In this document: positions 1 through 7,550 of the stretch, piece after piece | How positions within the stretch are numbered: position 1 is the first letter of the stretch | Layout: every line of letters begins with the position of its first letter | Assembly (NCBI GenBank): GCA_047975545.1 | Contig: JBKEDS010000016.1 | Location: 1 to 33,042 of the forward strand | Source: JBKEDS01 sp047975545 | GTDB taxonomy: Bacteria; Bacteroidota; Bacteroidia; Flavobacteriales; Flavobacteriaceae | Direction of reading: 5' to 3' | Length of the DNA: 33,042 bases | The notes under the pieces: generated by a model | What the model was told of the DNA's origin: nothing | What the model saw: only the letters and a program-made list of their open reading frames with translations | Database searches by the model: none | Translations under genes and position numbers: made by a program

Positions 1-1
1 A

Positions 2-184
2 ATCTCGAAAACAAGAAGAGATAAACGAAGAACACACTACAAAGCAACTGCGCCACAGATTGCCGTAGACCCAACAACGGGCGAAGCACACCTATACCAC
101 AGGGCCCACTGGCACGAAGGAAAACTGTATTACAGAGGCCCAGTGCGAATCGACACGTCGCAAGAAGCCGAAAATATAGCATAA
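2..184 (+). CDS. rpmF: 50S ribosomal protein L32 (5' end outside window)
   Basis: This is the last 60 codons of ribosomal protein L32, a small basic protein of the large ribosomal subunit. The visible part starts ISKTRRDKRRTHYKAT, the strongly basic N-terminal region of L32, and continues with APQIAVDPTTGEAHLYHRAH, typical of Bacteroidota L32. Only a few N-terminal residues should be missing. The Bacteroidota form seen here has no visible zinc-binding cysteines in this part. It lies directly upstream of fabH, which is the usual neighbourhood for rpmF in many bacteria, but a hairpin with a T-run separates the two. Confidence 0.93.
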   Translation: MSKTRRDKRRTHYKATAPQIAVDPTTGEAHLYHRAHWHEGKLYYRGPVRIDTSQEAENIA

Positions 185-203
185 ATACTATGCACGCATA
201 TAT

Positions 204-233
204 AAAAACGCTCATTTAAGGGCGTTTTTTTTT
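204..233 (+). terminator. Rho-independent terminator after rpmF
   Basis: AAAAACGCTC and GGGCGTTTTT can pair over ten positions with one G:U, around a short ATTTAA-type loop, and are followed by a run of nine T. It lies 20 bases past the rpmF stop. fabH therefore probably has its own promoter in 234-367, although I see no exact TAnnTTTG box there; the closest is TATGTTTTG at 316-324, one base too long. Confidence 0.8.
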
Positions 234-367
234 ATGATAAACTTTTTCTAATGCCCAAAAACATGTAATTTGCAACAAAATACACAAAAATTTAGTGGTT
301 TTTTCCAAATTTTGATATGTTTTGGCCCAAATAATAATAATTATCGTTCAATTAAAACTGAATGTTT

Positions 368-1366
368 ATGAGTAAAATCACAGCAGCTATAACCGCTGTT
401 GGCGCTTATGTGCCGGAATACGTTTTAACCAACCAAATTTTGGAAACCATGTTAGACACAAATGATGAATGGATTACTACAAGAACAGGAATTAAAGAAC
501 GCCGCATTTTAAAAGACCCCGACAAAGGCACCTCGTACCTTGCCATACAAGCGGCCAACGACCTTATTAATAAAAAAGGAATAAACCCCAAAGATATAGA
601 ACTGGTAATAGTTGCCACGGCAACGCCCGACCTGAAAGCAGCCTCCACGGCAGCCTTTACGGCCTCCCAAATAGGGGCAACCAATGCCTTTTCGTTCGAT
701 ATGGACGCGGCATGCTCCAGCTTTTTGTTTGGAATGTCGGTAGCGGCAAGCTATATTGAATCCGGCCGCTATAAAAACGTACTGTTAATAGGTGCCGATA
801 AAATGTCGTCTATCATTAATTATAAAGACCGGGCAACCTGCATTATCTTTGGCGATGGCGCAGGTGCCGTACTTTTTGAACCCAATACCGAAGGCATGGG
901 GCTTCAAGACGAATACTTACGAAGCGACGGCACGGGGCGCGAGTTCCTGCAAGCCACCTACGGCGGTTCGCTAAATCCCATAACCCACGAAGCCATAGAC
1001 AAGGGCGGGCAGTACGCCTTTCAAGAGGGGCGTACCGTGTTTAAAAACGCCGTATTTAACATGGCCGATGCCACGGTTAAAATATTAGAGCGTAACAATT
1101 TAACAAAAGATAGCGTAAACTGGTTGGCTGCGCACCAAGCCAATAAACGTATTATCGATGCCACCGCACAACGTATCGATTTAGATGAAAATAAGGTAAT
1201 GGTAAATATCCACAAGTACGGCAATACCACTTCGGCTACTTTACCGTTATTATTAAACGACTACGAACCGCAACTAAAAAGAGGCGACAATATTATATTT
1301 GCAGCCTTTGGTGGCGGATTCAATTGGGGCGCCCTTTATTTAAAATGGGCGTACAGCGCCAAATAA
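368..1366 (+). CDS. fabH: 3-oxoacyl-ACP synthase III (beta-ketoacyl-ACP synthase III)
   Basis: FabH condenses acetyl-CoA (or another short acyl-CoA) with malonyl-ACP and so starts each round of type II fatty acid synthesis in the cytoplasm. The full-length thiolase fold is present. Counting from the ATG at 368, the catalytic triad is Cys116 in DAACSSF, His256 in AAHQAN and Asn286 in KYGNTTSAT. The GDGAGAV motif near residue 165 is also typical. An in-frame ATG lies six bases upstream at 362, but homologues usually start MSKITAAITAVG, so 368 is preferred. The gene is followed 36 bases later by accB and then accC, forming a fatty acid initiation cluster. Confidence 0.95.
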   Translation: MSKITAAITAVGAYVPEYVLTNQILETMLDTNDEWITTRTGIKERRILKDPDKGTSYLAIQAANDLINKKGINPKDIELVIVATATPDLKAASTAAFTASQIGATNAFSFDMDAACSSFLFGMSVAASYIESGRYKNVLLIGADKMSSIINYKDRATCIIFGDGAGAVLFEPNTEGMGLQDEYLRSDGTGREFLQATYGGSLNPITHEAIDKGGQYAFQEGRTVFKNAVFNMADATVKILERNNLTKDSVNWLAAHQANKRIIDATAQRIDLDENKVMVNIHKYGNTTSATLPLLLNDYEPQLKRGDNIIFAAFGGGFNWGALYLKWAYSAK

Positions 1367-1402
1367 ACGTATCTAATCAAACAAAAATATAATAGCAAGA
1401 TT

Positions 1403-1894
1403 ATGGACATTAAAGAAATTCAAAACTTAATCAAGTTTGTCGCCAAATCGGGCGCCAGCGAGGTTAAATTAGAAATGGATGATTTTAAAATCACCATAAA
1501 AACAGGAGGCGACCAAGACCCTACAACCGTACAGTACGCTGCTCCTATTGCGCAACACGTACCGCAAATTGTGGCGGCTGCGCCCGTAGCCGAAACAAAA
1601 CCAACCGAAGCGGCAGCACCAGCAGCAGCGGCAACTTCGGCGGACGATTCCAAGTACATTACCATAAAATCGCCCATTATAGGAACCTTTTATAGAAAGC
1701 CCGCACCCGACAAGCCTTTATTTGTCGAGGTAGGCCAAACCATTGCCGAGGGCGACGTACTTTGTATTATCGAGGCCATGAAACTATTTAACGAAATAGA
1801 ATCCGAAGTTTCGGGCAAAGTGGTTAAAATATTGGTAGACGATTCCTCCCCGGTAGAGTTCGACCAACCGCTGTTCCTGGTAGACCCATCTTAA
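1403..1894 (+). CDS. accB: Acetyl-CoA carboxylase biotin carboxyl carrier protein
   Basis: BCCP carries the biotin that shuttles carboxyl groups between biotin carboxylase (AccC) and carboxyltransferase. The 163-residue protein has the expected three parts: an N-terminal region that contacts AccC (MDIKEIQNLIKFV...), an Ala/Pro/Thr-rich flexible linker at about residues 45-82, and a C-terminal biotinyl domain. The biotin attachment site is Lys127 in the canonical EAMK motif (IIEAMKLFNEIE). It lies between fabH and accC in what is probably one operon. The accB-accC spacer contains unusual repeats, described separately. Confidence 0.96.
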   Translation: MDIKEIQNLIKFVAKSGASEVKLEMDDFKITIKTGGDQDPTTVQYAAPIAQHVPQIVAAAPVAETKPTEAAAPAAAATSADDSKYITIKSPIIGTFYRKPAPDKPLFVEVGQTIAEGDVLCIIEAMKLFNEIESEVSGKVVKILVDDSSPVEFDQPLFLVDPS

Positions 1895-1958
1895 TTTGAA
1901 AAGCGAATCATTTGAATCCGTTTTCAAATTTCAAATTGTTTAATTTTCAAATTTCAAA
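1895..1958 (+). repeat. Direct repeat with alternative pairing in the accB-accC spacer
   Basis: The 15-bp sequence TTTTCAAATTTCAAA occurs at 1921-1935 and again at 1944-1958, ending two bases before the accC ATG. TTTGAAAA at 1895-1902, right after the accB stop, is the reverse complement of the first eight bases of both copies. The message could therefore form either of two mutually exclusive hairpins next to the accC start. Whether this has a function is unknown. Confidence 0.6.
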
Positions 1959-1960
1959 AG

Positions 1961-3313
1961 ATGTTCAAAAAAATATTAATAGCCAATCGAGGCGAAATTG
2001 CGTTGCGCGTTATCAGGACCTGCCGCGAAATGGGCATTAAAACCGTAGCAGTATACTCCACTGCGGACGCCGAAAGCCTTCATGTTAAGTTTGCCGACGA
2101 GGCCGTTTGTATCGGCCCGCCATCCAGTAGCGAATCGTACCTAAAAATGTCCAACATTATTGCGGCTGCCGAAATTACCAATGCCGATGCTATACACCCC
2201 GGTTACGGATTCCTTTCCGAAAACGCCAAATTTTCAAAAATTTGCGAGGAGCATGGTATAAAATTCATTGGCGCATCGCCCGAAATGATAGACCGCATGG
2301 GCGACAAAGCCAATGCCAAGGCAACCATGAAAGCTGCAGGAGTACCCTGTGTGCCCGGTAGCGATGGCGTTATAGCCTCTTTCGAGGAATGCGAAAAAAT
2401 AGCCAAACAAGTCGGTTATCCGGTCATGCTAAAAGCCTCCGCAGGTGGTGGTGGTAAAGGCATGCGGGGCGTGTTCAAGCCCGAAAACCTCAAAGCCGCT
2501 TGGGACTCCGCCCGACAAGAAAGTAAGGCCGCCTTTGGCAACGACGATATGTACATGGAAAAACTTATCGAGGAACCCCGGCACATCGAAATACAAATCG
2601 TGGGCGACTCTACCGGCAAGGCCTGCCACCTTTCCGAGCGCGACTGCTCCATACAGCGCCGCCACCAAAAACTAACCGAGGAAGTACCTTCGCCGTTTAT
2701 GACCGACGAGCTTCGTAAAAAAATGGGCGAAGCCGCCGTAAAGGCCGCCGAGTACATTAAGTACGAAGGTGCCGGGACCATAGAATTTTTGGTCGACAAG
2801 CACCGAAATTTCTACTTTATGGAAATGAATACCCGTATTCAGGTCGAGCACCCCATAACCGAGCAGGTTATCGATTTCGACCTTATACGCGAGCAAATAC
2901 TCGTAGCGGCAGGCGTGCCAATATCAGGCAAAAACTACGTACCAAAATTACACTCCATAGAATGCCGTATTAACGCCGAGGACCCCCATAACGGATTCCG
3001 TCCTTCCCCCGGAAAAATAACAACCCTACATGCGCCCGGAGGCCACGGTGTTCGTTTGGATACGCACGTATATGCCGGTTACGTTATCCCGCCAAACTAC
3101 GACTCCATGATTGCCAAGCTAATAACCACGGCACAAACCAGGGAAGAAGCCATAAGCAAAATGAAACGCGCCCTGGACGAGTTTGTTATCGAAGGCGTAA
3201 AAACCACCATACCCTTCCATAGGCAACTTATGGACAACCCCGACTACGTAGCGGGCAACTACACCACCAAGTTTATGGAAGACTTTATTATAGAAAAACA
3301 CTTAGAACTATAA
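1961..3313 (+). CDS. accC: Acetyl-CoA carboxylase biotin carboxylase subunit
   Basis: AccC carboxylates the biotin on BCCP using ATP and bicarbonate, the first half-reaction of acetyl-CoA carboxylase. The length, 450 residues, is that of a stand-alone bacterial biotin carboxylase. The N-terminal domain begins MFKKILIANRGEIA. The ATP-grasp domain has Lys158 and the glycine-rich loop GGGGKGMRG at 162-170. The catalytic stretch EMNTRIQVEHP places Glu288, Asn290, Arg292, Gln294, Val295 and Glu296 at the same numbers as in the E. coli enzyme. The C-terminal domain is complete, with no pyruvate carboxylase extension. It is 66 bases after accB and followed by a strong terminator. Confidence 0.97.
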   Translation: MFKKILIANRGEIALRVIRTCREMGIKTVAVYSTADAESLHVKFADEAVCIGPPSSSESYLKMSNIIAAAEITNADAIHPGYGFLSENAKFSKICEEHGIKFIGASPEMIDRMGDKANAKATMKAAGVPCVPGSDGVIASFEECEKIAKQVGYPVMLKASAGGGGKGMRGVFKPENLKAAWDSARQESKAAFGNDDMYMEKLIEEPRHIEIQIVGDSTGKACHLSERDCSIQRRHQKLTEEVPSPFMTDELRKKMGEAAVKAAEYIKYEGAGTIEFLVDKHRNFYFMEMNTRIQVEHPITEQVIDFDLIREQILVAAGVPISGKNYVPKLHSIECRINAEDPHNGFRPSPGKITTLHAPGGHGVRLDTHVYAGYVIPPNYDSMIAKLITTAQTREEAISKMKRALDEFVIEGVKTTIPFHRQLMDNPDYVAGNYTTKFMEDFIIEKHLEL

Positions 3314-3317
3314 CCCC

Positions 3318-3349
3318 CAAAGCCCCGAATACCCTTTCGGGGTTTTTTT
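3318..3349 (+). terminator. Rho-independent terminator after accC
   Basis: CCCCGAA at 3323-3329 pairs with TTCGGGG at 3336-3342, extended by AAAG against the T-run that follows (3343-3349). It starts five bases after the accC stop and ends the fabH-accB-accC unit. Confidence 0.85.
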
Positions 3350-3357
3350 ATGGTGTT

Positions 3358-3516
3358 ACCCCGAATTTATTTCGGGGTCGGGCTATCCGCTATATCTTTT
3401 ATATGCCTAACTTGTTTTAGGCATCGTTTTAAAAATATGGTACCACCCCATGTAAAAGCTTGTTTTTCAATATTCGTTATTTGGCATATAAAAGGATGCC
3501 GCTACTATCCCTAACA
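3358..3516. repeat. Complex palindromic intergenic element
   Basis: Several nested inverted repeats lie here outside any gene. ACCCCGAA (3358-3365) pairs with TTCGGGGT (3371-3378). ATGCCTAA (3403-3410) pairs with TTAGGCAT (3417-3424). At longer range, ATCTTTTATATGCC (3394-3407) pairs with GGCATATAAAAGGAT (3483-3497), with one extra G. The flanks GGGCTATCCGCTATATC and GATGCCGCTACTATCCC resemble sequences I recall as dispersed repeats in flavobacterial genomes; that recollection is unchecked. No open reading frame of note is present. Confidence 0.55.
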
Positions 3517-3606
3517 CGGGCGCAAACCAATGTAATGCCAATTTTAATGTGAAATCGGTATAATATATAGATGAAACTGAATAAAATGTCATATAATTTT
3601 TAGCAG

Positions 3607-3686
3607 TTGTCACGCTGAGCATTTGATGTTAAGAGGAGCAAATGAAAATTTGCGGTAAACAGAAGCGTCTCTTTATTTTATGACAA
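3607..3686. repeat. Palindromic dispersed repeat, copy A
   Basis: The element begins TTGTCACGCTGAGC and ends with TGACAA, so it has short terminal inverted repeats (TTGTCA at 3607-3612, TGACAA at 3681-3686). Its interior carries a perfect small hairpin, GCAAATGAAAATTTGC at 3638-3653, and ends AGAAGCGTCTC, which matches the AGTCTC part of copy B. It appears to be a longer variant of the copy at 3743-3812. Confidence 0.55.
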
Positions 3687-3742
3687 AATATATTTATTTG
3701 ACTGTAGTTAAACCTTTAATAATTTGTCGTAATATTAAATGC

Positions 3743-3812
3743 TTGTCATGCTGAGCGGAACGAAGTGGAATCGAAGAGTCTCAAAGATTCCTCCTTTCGT
3801 CAAGAATGACAA
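3743..3812. repeat. Palindromic dispersed repeat, copy B
   Basis: It starts TTGTCATGCTGAGCGGAAC and ends AAGAATGACAA, with TTGTCAT (3743-3749) and ATGACAA (3806-3812) as terminal inverted repeats. The middle contains GAAGTGGAATCGAAGAGTCTC-type sequence, given here as positions 3763-3782 plus one base. I recall TGTCATGCTGAGC...GAATGACA elements as widespread in Bacteroidota intergenic DNA, but could not check this. There is no coding capacity. Confidence 0.65.
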
Positions 3813-3877
3813 TCTTTTCAGCCTAAGTCAGATTATTAAATATCTGAAATATAATTTATTGGCAATAAAATGTGCAA

Positions 3878-3907
3878 CGTCACTTCGAGCGGAGTCGAGA
3901 AGAATCG
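3878..3907. repeat. Palindromic dispersed repeat, partial copy C
   Basis: CGTCACTTCGAGCGGAGTCG followed by AGAAG shares the core TCGAGCGGAGTCGAGAA with copy D at 9852-9882. A matching right-hand terminal repeat is not visible, so this looks like a half element. Confidence 0.5.
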
Positions 3908-3931
3908 TATTTATATAGGTTAAAGAGTTCT

Positions 3932-3968
3932 CAAAAAAAAACGGCCAATTTTTTTTTGACCGTTTTTC
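3932..3968 (-). terminator. Rho-independent terminator after galE
   Basis: Read on the minus strand, AAAAACGG (3967-3960) pairs with CCGTTTTT (3944-3937), with a loop rich in A, followed by further T residues. It lies 22 bases past the galE stop at 3990 and ends the aminotransferase-galE unit. Confidence 0.75.
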
Positions 3969-3989
3969 ATATTTTTTAGGAACTTTCTA

Positions 3990-5012
3990 TTATTTGGCCC
4001 TAACCACCTGCTCCCACTTCCAAGCCGATCGCATGGCATCGTCAAGGGTTAATTTGGTTTTCCAGCCCAGTTCGTTATTGGCCTTTTTGGTATCGGCATA
4101 GGCCGAAATAATATCGCCCTCGCGACGGCCAACAATTTTATAATTCAGTTTTTTGCCCGAAACGCTTTCAAAAGCCTTAACTACTTCCAAAACTGAACTG
4201 CCTTTTCCCGTTCCAAGGTTAAAGGTTTCGTAATTGGCCTTATTTTTATTGTTAAGCAAGCGCTTTAAAGCCACAACGTGGGCTTTTGCCAAATCGACTA
4301 CATGAATGTAATCGCGAATACACGTACCGTCGGGCGTAGGGTAATCGTCGCCAAAAACAGAAAGCTGCTCGCGAAGGCCAATAGCCGTTTGGGTAATAAA
4401 TGGTACCAGGTTTTGCGGTACGCCAATAGGCAACTCGCCTATTTTAGCCGATTCGTGCGCACCTACCGGATTAAAATAACGCAATGCAATAGCTTTTATG
4501 TTTGGTGTTACCTTGCAGGTATCGCTAATAATTTCCTCGCCTATTTGTTTGGTATTCCCATAGGGCGACTCGGCTTGTTTTACCGGGGCATTCTCGGTTA
4601 TGGGCAGTTCGTCGGCTTGGCCGTAAACCGTACAGGACGAACTGAAAATAAAACTGGCTTCGGGCAATTTTTTAAGTTCCTTTAAAATGTAAACCAAGGT
4701 ATTTATATTGTTTTCGTAATACAACAACGGGTTTTGAACGCTTTCGCCAACCGCTTTACTTGCCGCAAAATGGATTACGCCCTTTATATCATTATGCGTT
4801 GCAAAAAATGATTCTACCTTAGCCTTGTCCTTTAAGTCCAACTTTTCAAAAGTCGGTTTTTTTCCTGTTATGGCCGTAATGCCATCCAACACGTTTATTG
4901 AAGAGTTTGATAAATCGTCTATAATTACCACATCGTAGCCTTCGTTTTGAAGTTCTACCACGGTATGCGAGCCTATAAAGCCCAATCCGCCCGTTACAAG
5001 TATTTTATCCAT
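3990..5012 (-). CDS. galE: UDP-glucose 4-epimerase
   Basis: GalE interconverts UDP-glucose and UDP-galactose in the cytoplasm, supplying galactose for surface polysaccharide or feeding galactose catabolism. The protein is 340 residues, the usual length. It shows the NAD-binding GGLGFIGSH at 8-16, the serine region FSSSCTVYG (Ser126 is the probable catalytic Ser), and the YxxxK pair Tyr151 and Lys155 in PYGNTKQ. IALRYFNPVGAH further supports GalE rather than a dehydratase. Its ATG overlaps the end of the upstream aminotransferase by 8 bases, so the two are probably translationally coupled. A related UDP-N-acetylhexosamine epimerase activity cannot be excluded from sequence alone. Confidence 0.93.
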   Translation of the reverse strand: MDKILVTGGLGFIGSHTVVELQNEGYDVVIIDDLSNSSINVLDGITAITGKKPTFEKLDLKDKAKVESFFATHNDIKGVIHFAASKAVGESVQNPLLYYENNINTLVYILKELKKLPEASFIFSSSCTVYGQADELPITENAPVKQAESPYGNTKQIGEEIISDTCKVTPNIKAIALRYFNPVGAHESAKIGELPIGVPQNLVPFITQTAIGLREQLSVFGDDYPTPDGTCIRDYIHVVDLAKAHVVALKRLLNNKNKANYETFNLGTGKGSSVLEVVKAFESVSGKKLNYKIVGRREGDIISAYADTKKANNELGWKTKLTLDDAMRSAWKWEQVVRAK

Positions 5013-6135
5013 TTATAAAGTTTGTTATAGTTGTTGTTATGTAATCTATTTGTTCGTTATCCAGTTCGGTGTGCATGGGCAACGAAATAACTTCCTTAAC
5101 CAATTGGTTGGTTACGGTAAAATCGGCTTCGTTATAGCGTTCGTCCAAATACGCTTTTTGTTTATGAAGCGGAATGGGGTAATACACGCCGCAAGGAATT
5201 CCTTTTTCGCCCAAATGTTTAACCAAAGCATCACGGTTTTCACCTTTTAACACTAAGGTATATTGGTGGAATACGTGCGAGTCGTTGGCGTTTCTGTAAG
5301 GTGTTGTTATAGCAGCTATGCCTTTAAAGGCCTCGTCGTATTTTTGTGCCGCCGCTTGGCGTTTTTGGTTGTATGCGTCCAAGCGTGGTAGTTTGGCATC
5401 CAAAACGGCGGCCTGCAAACTGTCCAATCTGGAGTTTACGCCCACGACATCATGGTGGTAACGCTCGTACATACCGTGGTTTACTATACCACGAATGGTA
5501 TGTGCCAAATTATCGTCGTTGGTAAAAATAGCACCGCCATCGCCATAGCATCCCAGGTTTTTCGACGGGAAAAACGAGGTTGCCCCAACATGGCCAATGG
5601 TTCCTGCTTTTGCGGTAGTGCCGTTGCTAAATTTGTAATCGGCGCCAATAGCTTGGGCATTGTCCTCGATAACATACAGGTTGTGCTTTTTGGCTATTGC
5701 CATAATGGCTTCCATATTGGCGCATTGCCCAAATAAATGCACGGGCACAATGGCCTTGGTTTTAGGCGTAATGGCTTTTTCAATAGCTTTAATATTGATG
5801 TTAAAATCGTCGGGGTTAACATCCACCAATACGGGTGTTAGTTGTAGTAGCGCAATAACCTCAACGGTTGCGGCAAAGGTAAAATCGGCCGTAATAACCT
5901 CGTCGCCCGGTTTTAAGCCAAGCCCCATCATGGCTATTTGTAGGGCATCGGTACCATTGGCGCAAGGAATTACGTGTTTTACGCCCAAATAGTTTTCCAA
6001 ATTCTTTTGAAATTGATGAACCTTGGGGCCATTTATAAATGCAGTGGTATTTAAAATATCTTCGAATGAAGCGCTTATTTCGGTTTTAATTGCTTCGTAT
6101 TGACCTTTTAGGTCGACCATTTGAATTTTTTTCAT
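5005..6135 (-). CDS. DegT/DnrJ/EryC1/StrS family sugar aminotransferase, WbpE-like
   Basis: This PLP enzyme of the nucleotide-sugar aminotransferase family transfers an amino group from glutamate to a keto-sugar nucleotide. The 376 residues are typical. The PLP lysine is Lys192 in SFFPSKNLGCYGDGGA, and the IEDNAQAIGA motif provides the cofactor-binding Asp at about residue 158. From memory, motifs such as CANGTDALQI, SFFPSKxLGCYGDGGAIFT and GVNSRLD are very close to Pseudomonas WbpE, which makes UDP-2,3-diacetamido sugars. The exact substrate here is an inference. It overlaps galE by 8 bases and diverges from waaA, suggesting a role in LPS, O-antigen or glycoprotein sugar synthesis. A short inverted repeat (AAGGTTT/AAACCTT, 6156-6173) lies in its leader. 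Confidence 0.85.
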   Translation of the reverse strand: MKKIQMVDLKGQYEAIKTEISASFEDILNTTAFINGPKVHQFQKNLENYLGVKHVIPCANGTDALQIAMMGLGLKPGDEVITADFTFAATVEVIALLQLTPVLVDVNPDDFNINIKAIEKAITPKTKAIVPVHLFGQCANMEAIMAIAKKHNLYVIEDNAQAIGADYKFSNGTTAKAGTIGHVGATSFFPSKNLGCYGDGGAIFTNDDNLAHTIRGIVNHGMYERYHHDVVGVNSRLDSLQAAVLDAKLPRLDAYNQKRQAAAQKYDEAFKGIAAITTPYRNANDSHVFHQYTLVLKGENRDALVKHLGEKGIPCGVYYPIPLHKQKAYLDERYNEADFTVTNQLVKEVISLPMHTELDNEQIDYITTTITNFING

Positions 6136-6264
6136 CTAAAAAATGCAGTTGTTACAAGGTTTTTTCAAACCTTACACTATTTTGTTTACAAAGTACGAAT
6201 TTACAAAATAAGTAAACGGTAACCAATGAAATTATTTATTTTAGCCTGAAATTATTGTTTCAAT

Positions 6265-7503
6265 TTGGGTTTTATTTATAACATAGGCATTTGGTTTGTT
6301 GGCATTGGCCTAAAATGCGTGGCGCTTTTTAACGTAAAAATAAGGAAAGGGGTCGAAGGCCGAAAAAACACTTTTTCAACCTTAAAAAGCCAATTACACA
6401 AAACCGACAAAACCTTGTGGTTCCATTGTGCTTCGCTTGGCGAATACGAGCAAGGGCTTCCTGTTTTTAAGGCGCTTAGGCAACACTATGCCAACCATAA
6501 AATAGTGCTTAGTTTTTTTTCGCCCTCGGGTTACGAAATCCGTGAAAATTCGCCTATTGCCAATGTTGTGGTTTACTTGCCATTGGACACCAAACGCAAT
6601 GCCAATACGTTTTTAAATCTTGTTAATCCCGAACTAACGGTTTTTGTAAAATACGATATTTGGCCCAATTTTTTAAACGAACTACGAAACCGAAACCACC
6701 GTGCTATTTTAATTTCAGCAATATTTAGGAAAAACCAACCTTATTTTAAATTTTATGGCAAGCATTTCCGTAGCGCTTTGTTTGCGTTTGAACATATTTT
6801 TACGCAAAACAAAAGCTCTAAAATAGTGTTGGAAACCATAAACTACAATACCGTAACCATTTCGGGCGACACGCGTTTCGATAGGGTTTCCAACCAATTG
6901 GAAATTGATAATACTTTAGATTTTATTGCCGCCTTTAAACAAAACAAGTTATGCGTTGTTGCGGGCAGCACATGGCCCGAGGGCGAGGCTTTTTTAGTAG
7001 ATTATATAAATAACCATGCCCCAAGGGATATAAAATTTATTGTTGCCCCGCACAATATTAAGCCCAACCAAATAAAAACCATCCAAAATAGATTGAAGGT
7101 TGAAAGCATTTTGTTTTCGGAAAAAGAAAATAAAAGCTTAGAAAACGCCCAAGTTTTTATTGTGGATACTATTGGCCTTTTAACCAAAATTTATAGCTAT
7201 GCCGATATTGCTTATGTTGGCGGCGCCCTTGGCCATACCGGGCTGCACAATACCTTGGAGCCGGCCGTTTTTGGTATGCCCATTATTATTGGCAACCATT
7301 ACGAAAAATTTCCGGAGGCTAAGGATATGATTGCTTTGGGCGGCATGTTTTCAATTACCAGCCAAGAAGAATTTAATACCGTTTTAAATGAATTGATTAG
7401 TAATAATCAAAGACGTTTGAAGGCCGGACAGGCAAATTTTAACTATGTAAAATCCAATGCCGGGGCGGTAAAGGTTATTTTACAATTCTTAAAAATAAGC
7501 TAA
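6265..7503 (+). CDS. waaA: 3-deoxy-D-manno-octulosonic acid (Kdo) transferase
   Basis: WaaA (KdtA), a GT30 glycosyltransferase at the inner membrane, adds Kdo to lipid A precursor. The protein is 412 residues. The N-terminal membrane-proximal segment GFIYNIGIWFVGIGLK is followed by the acceptor domain motif WFHCASLGEYEQGLPV. The C-terminal donor domain carries YVGGALGHTGLHNTLEPA and GMPIIIGNHYEKFPEAKDM. The frame opens at 6250 after a TGA and contains no ATG before conserved sequence, so the start is TTG at 6265; homologues typically begin MxFxYNxGI, which fits. It diverges from the aminotransferase-galE pair, and its end converges on hflX with only 47 bases between them. Confidence 0.92.
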   Translation: MGFIYNIGIWFVGIGLKCVALFNVKIRKGVEGRKNTFSTLKSQLHKTDKTLWFHCASLGEYEQGLPVFKALRQHYANHKIVLSFFSPSGYEIRENSPIANVVVYLPLDTKRNANTFLNLVNPELTVFVKYDIWPNFLNELRNRNHRAILISAIFRKNQPYFKFYGKHFRSALFAFEHIFTQNKSSKIVLETINYNTVTISGDTRFDRVSNQLEIDNTLDFIAAFKQNKLCVVAGSTWPEGEAFLVDYINNHAPRDIKFIVAPHNIKPNQIKTIQNRLKVESILFSEKENKSLENAQVFIVDTIGLLTKIYSYADIAYVGGALGHTGLHNTLEPAVFGMPIIIGNHYEKFPEAKDMIALGGMFSITSQEEFNTVLNELISNNQRRLKAGQANFNYVKSNAGAVKVILQFLKIS

Positions 7504-7550
7504 CATGGTCGCTTTTAATTTATAAGTTATTTTCTGAATAGGTCTATTTT

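Noticed and set aside
2416..2799. 127-codon ORF on the minus strand inside accC
   Set aside because: It is a shadow of accC, whose catalytic motifs cover exactly this stretch.
3607..3907. Possible CRISPR array in the accC-galE gap
   Set aside because: The repeats differ in length and interior, have terminal inverted repeats, and have irregular spacing; no cas genes are in the window.
4278..4685. 135-codon ORF on the plus strand inside galE
   Set aside because: It is antisense to a strongly conserved epimerase, and its translation shows no recognisable domain or start context.
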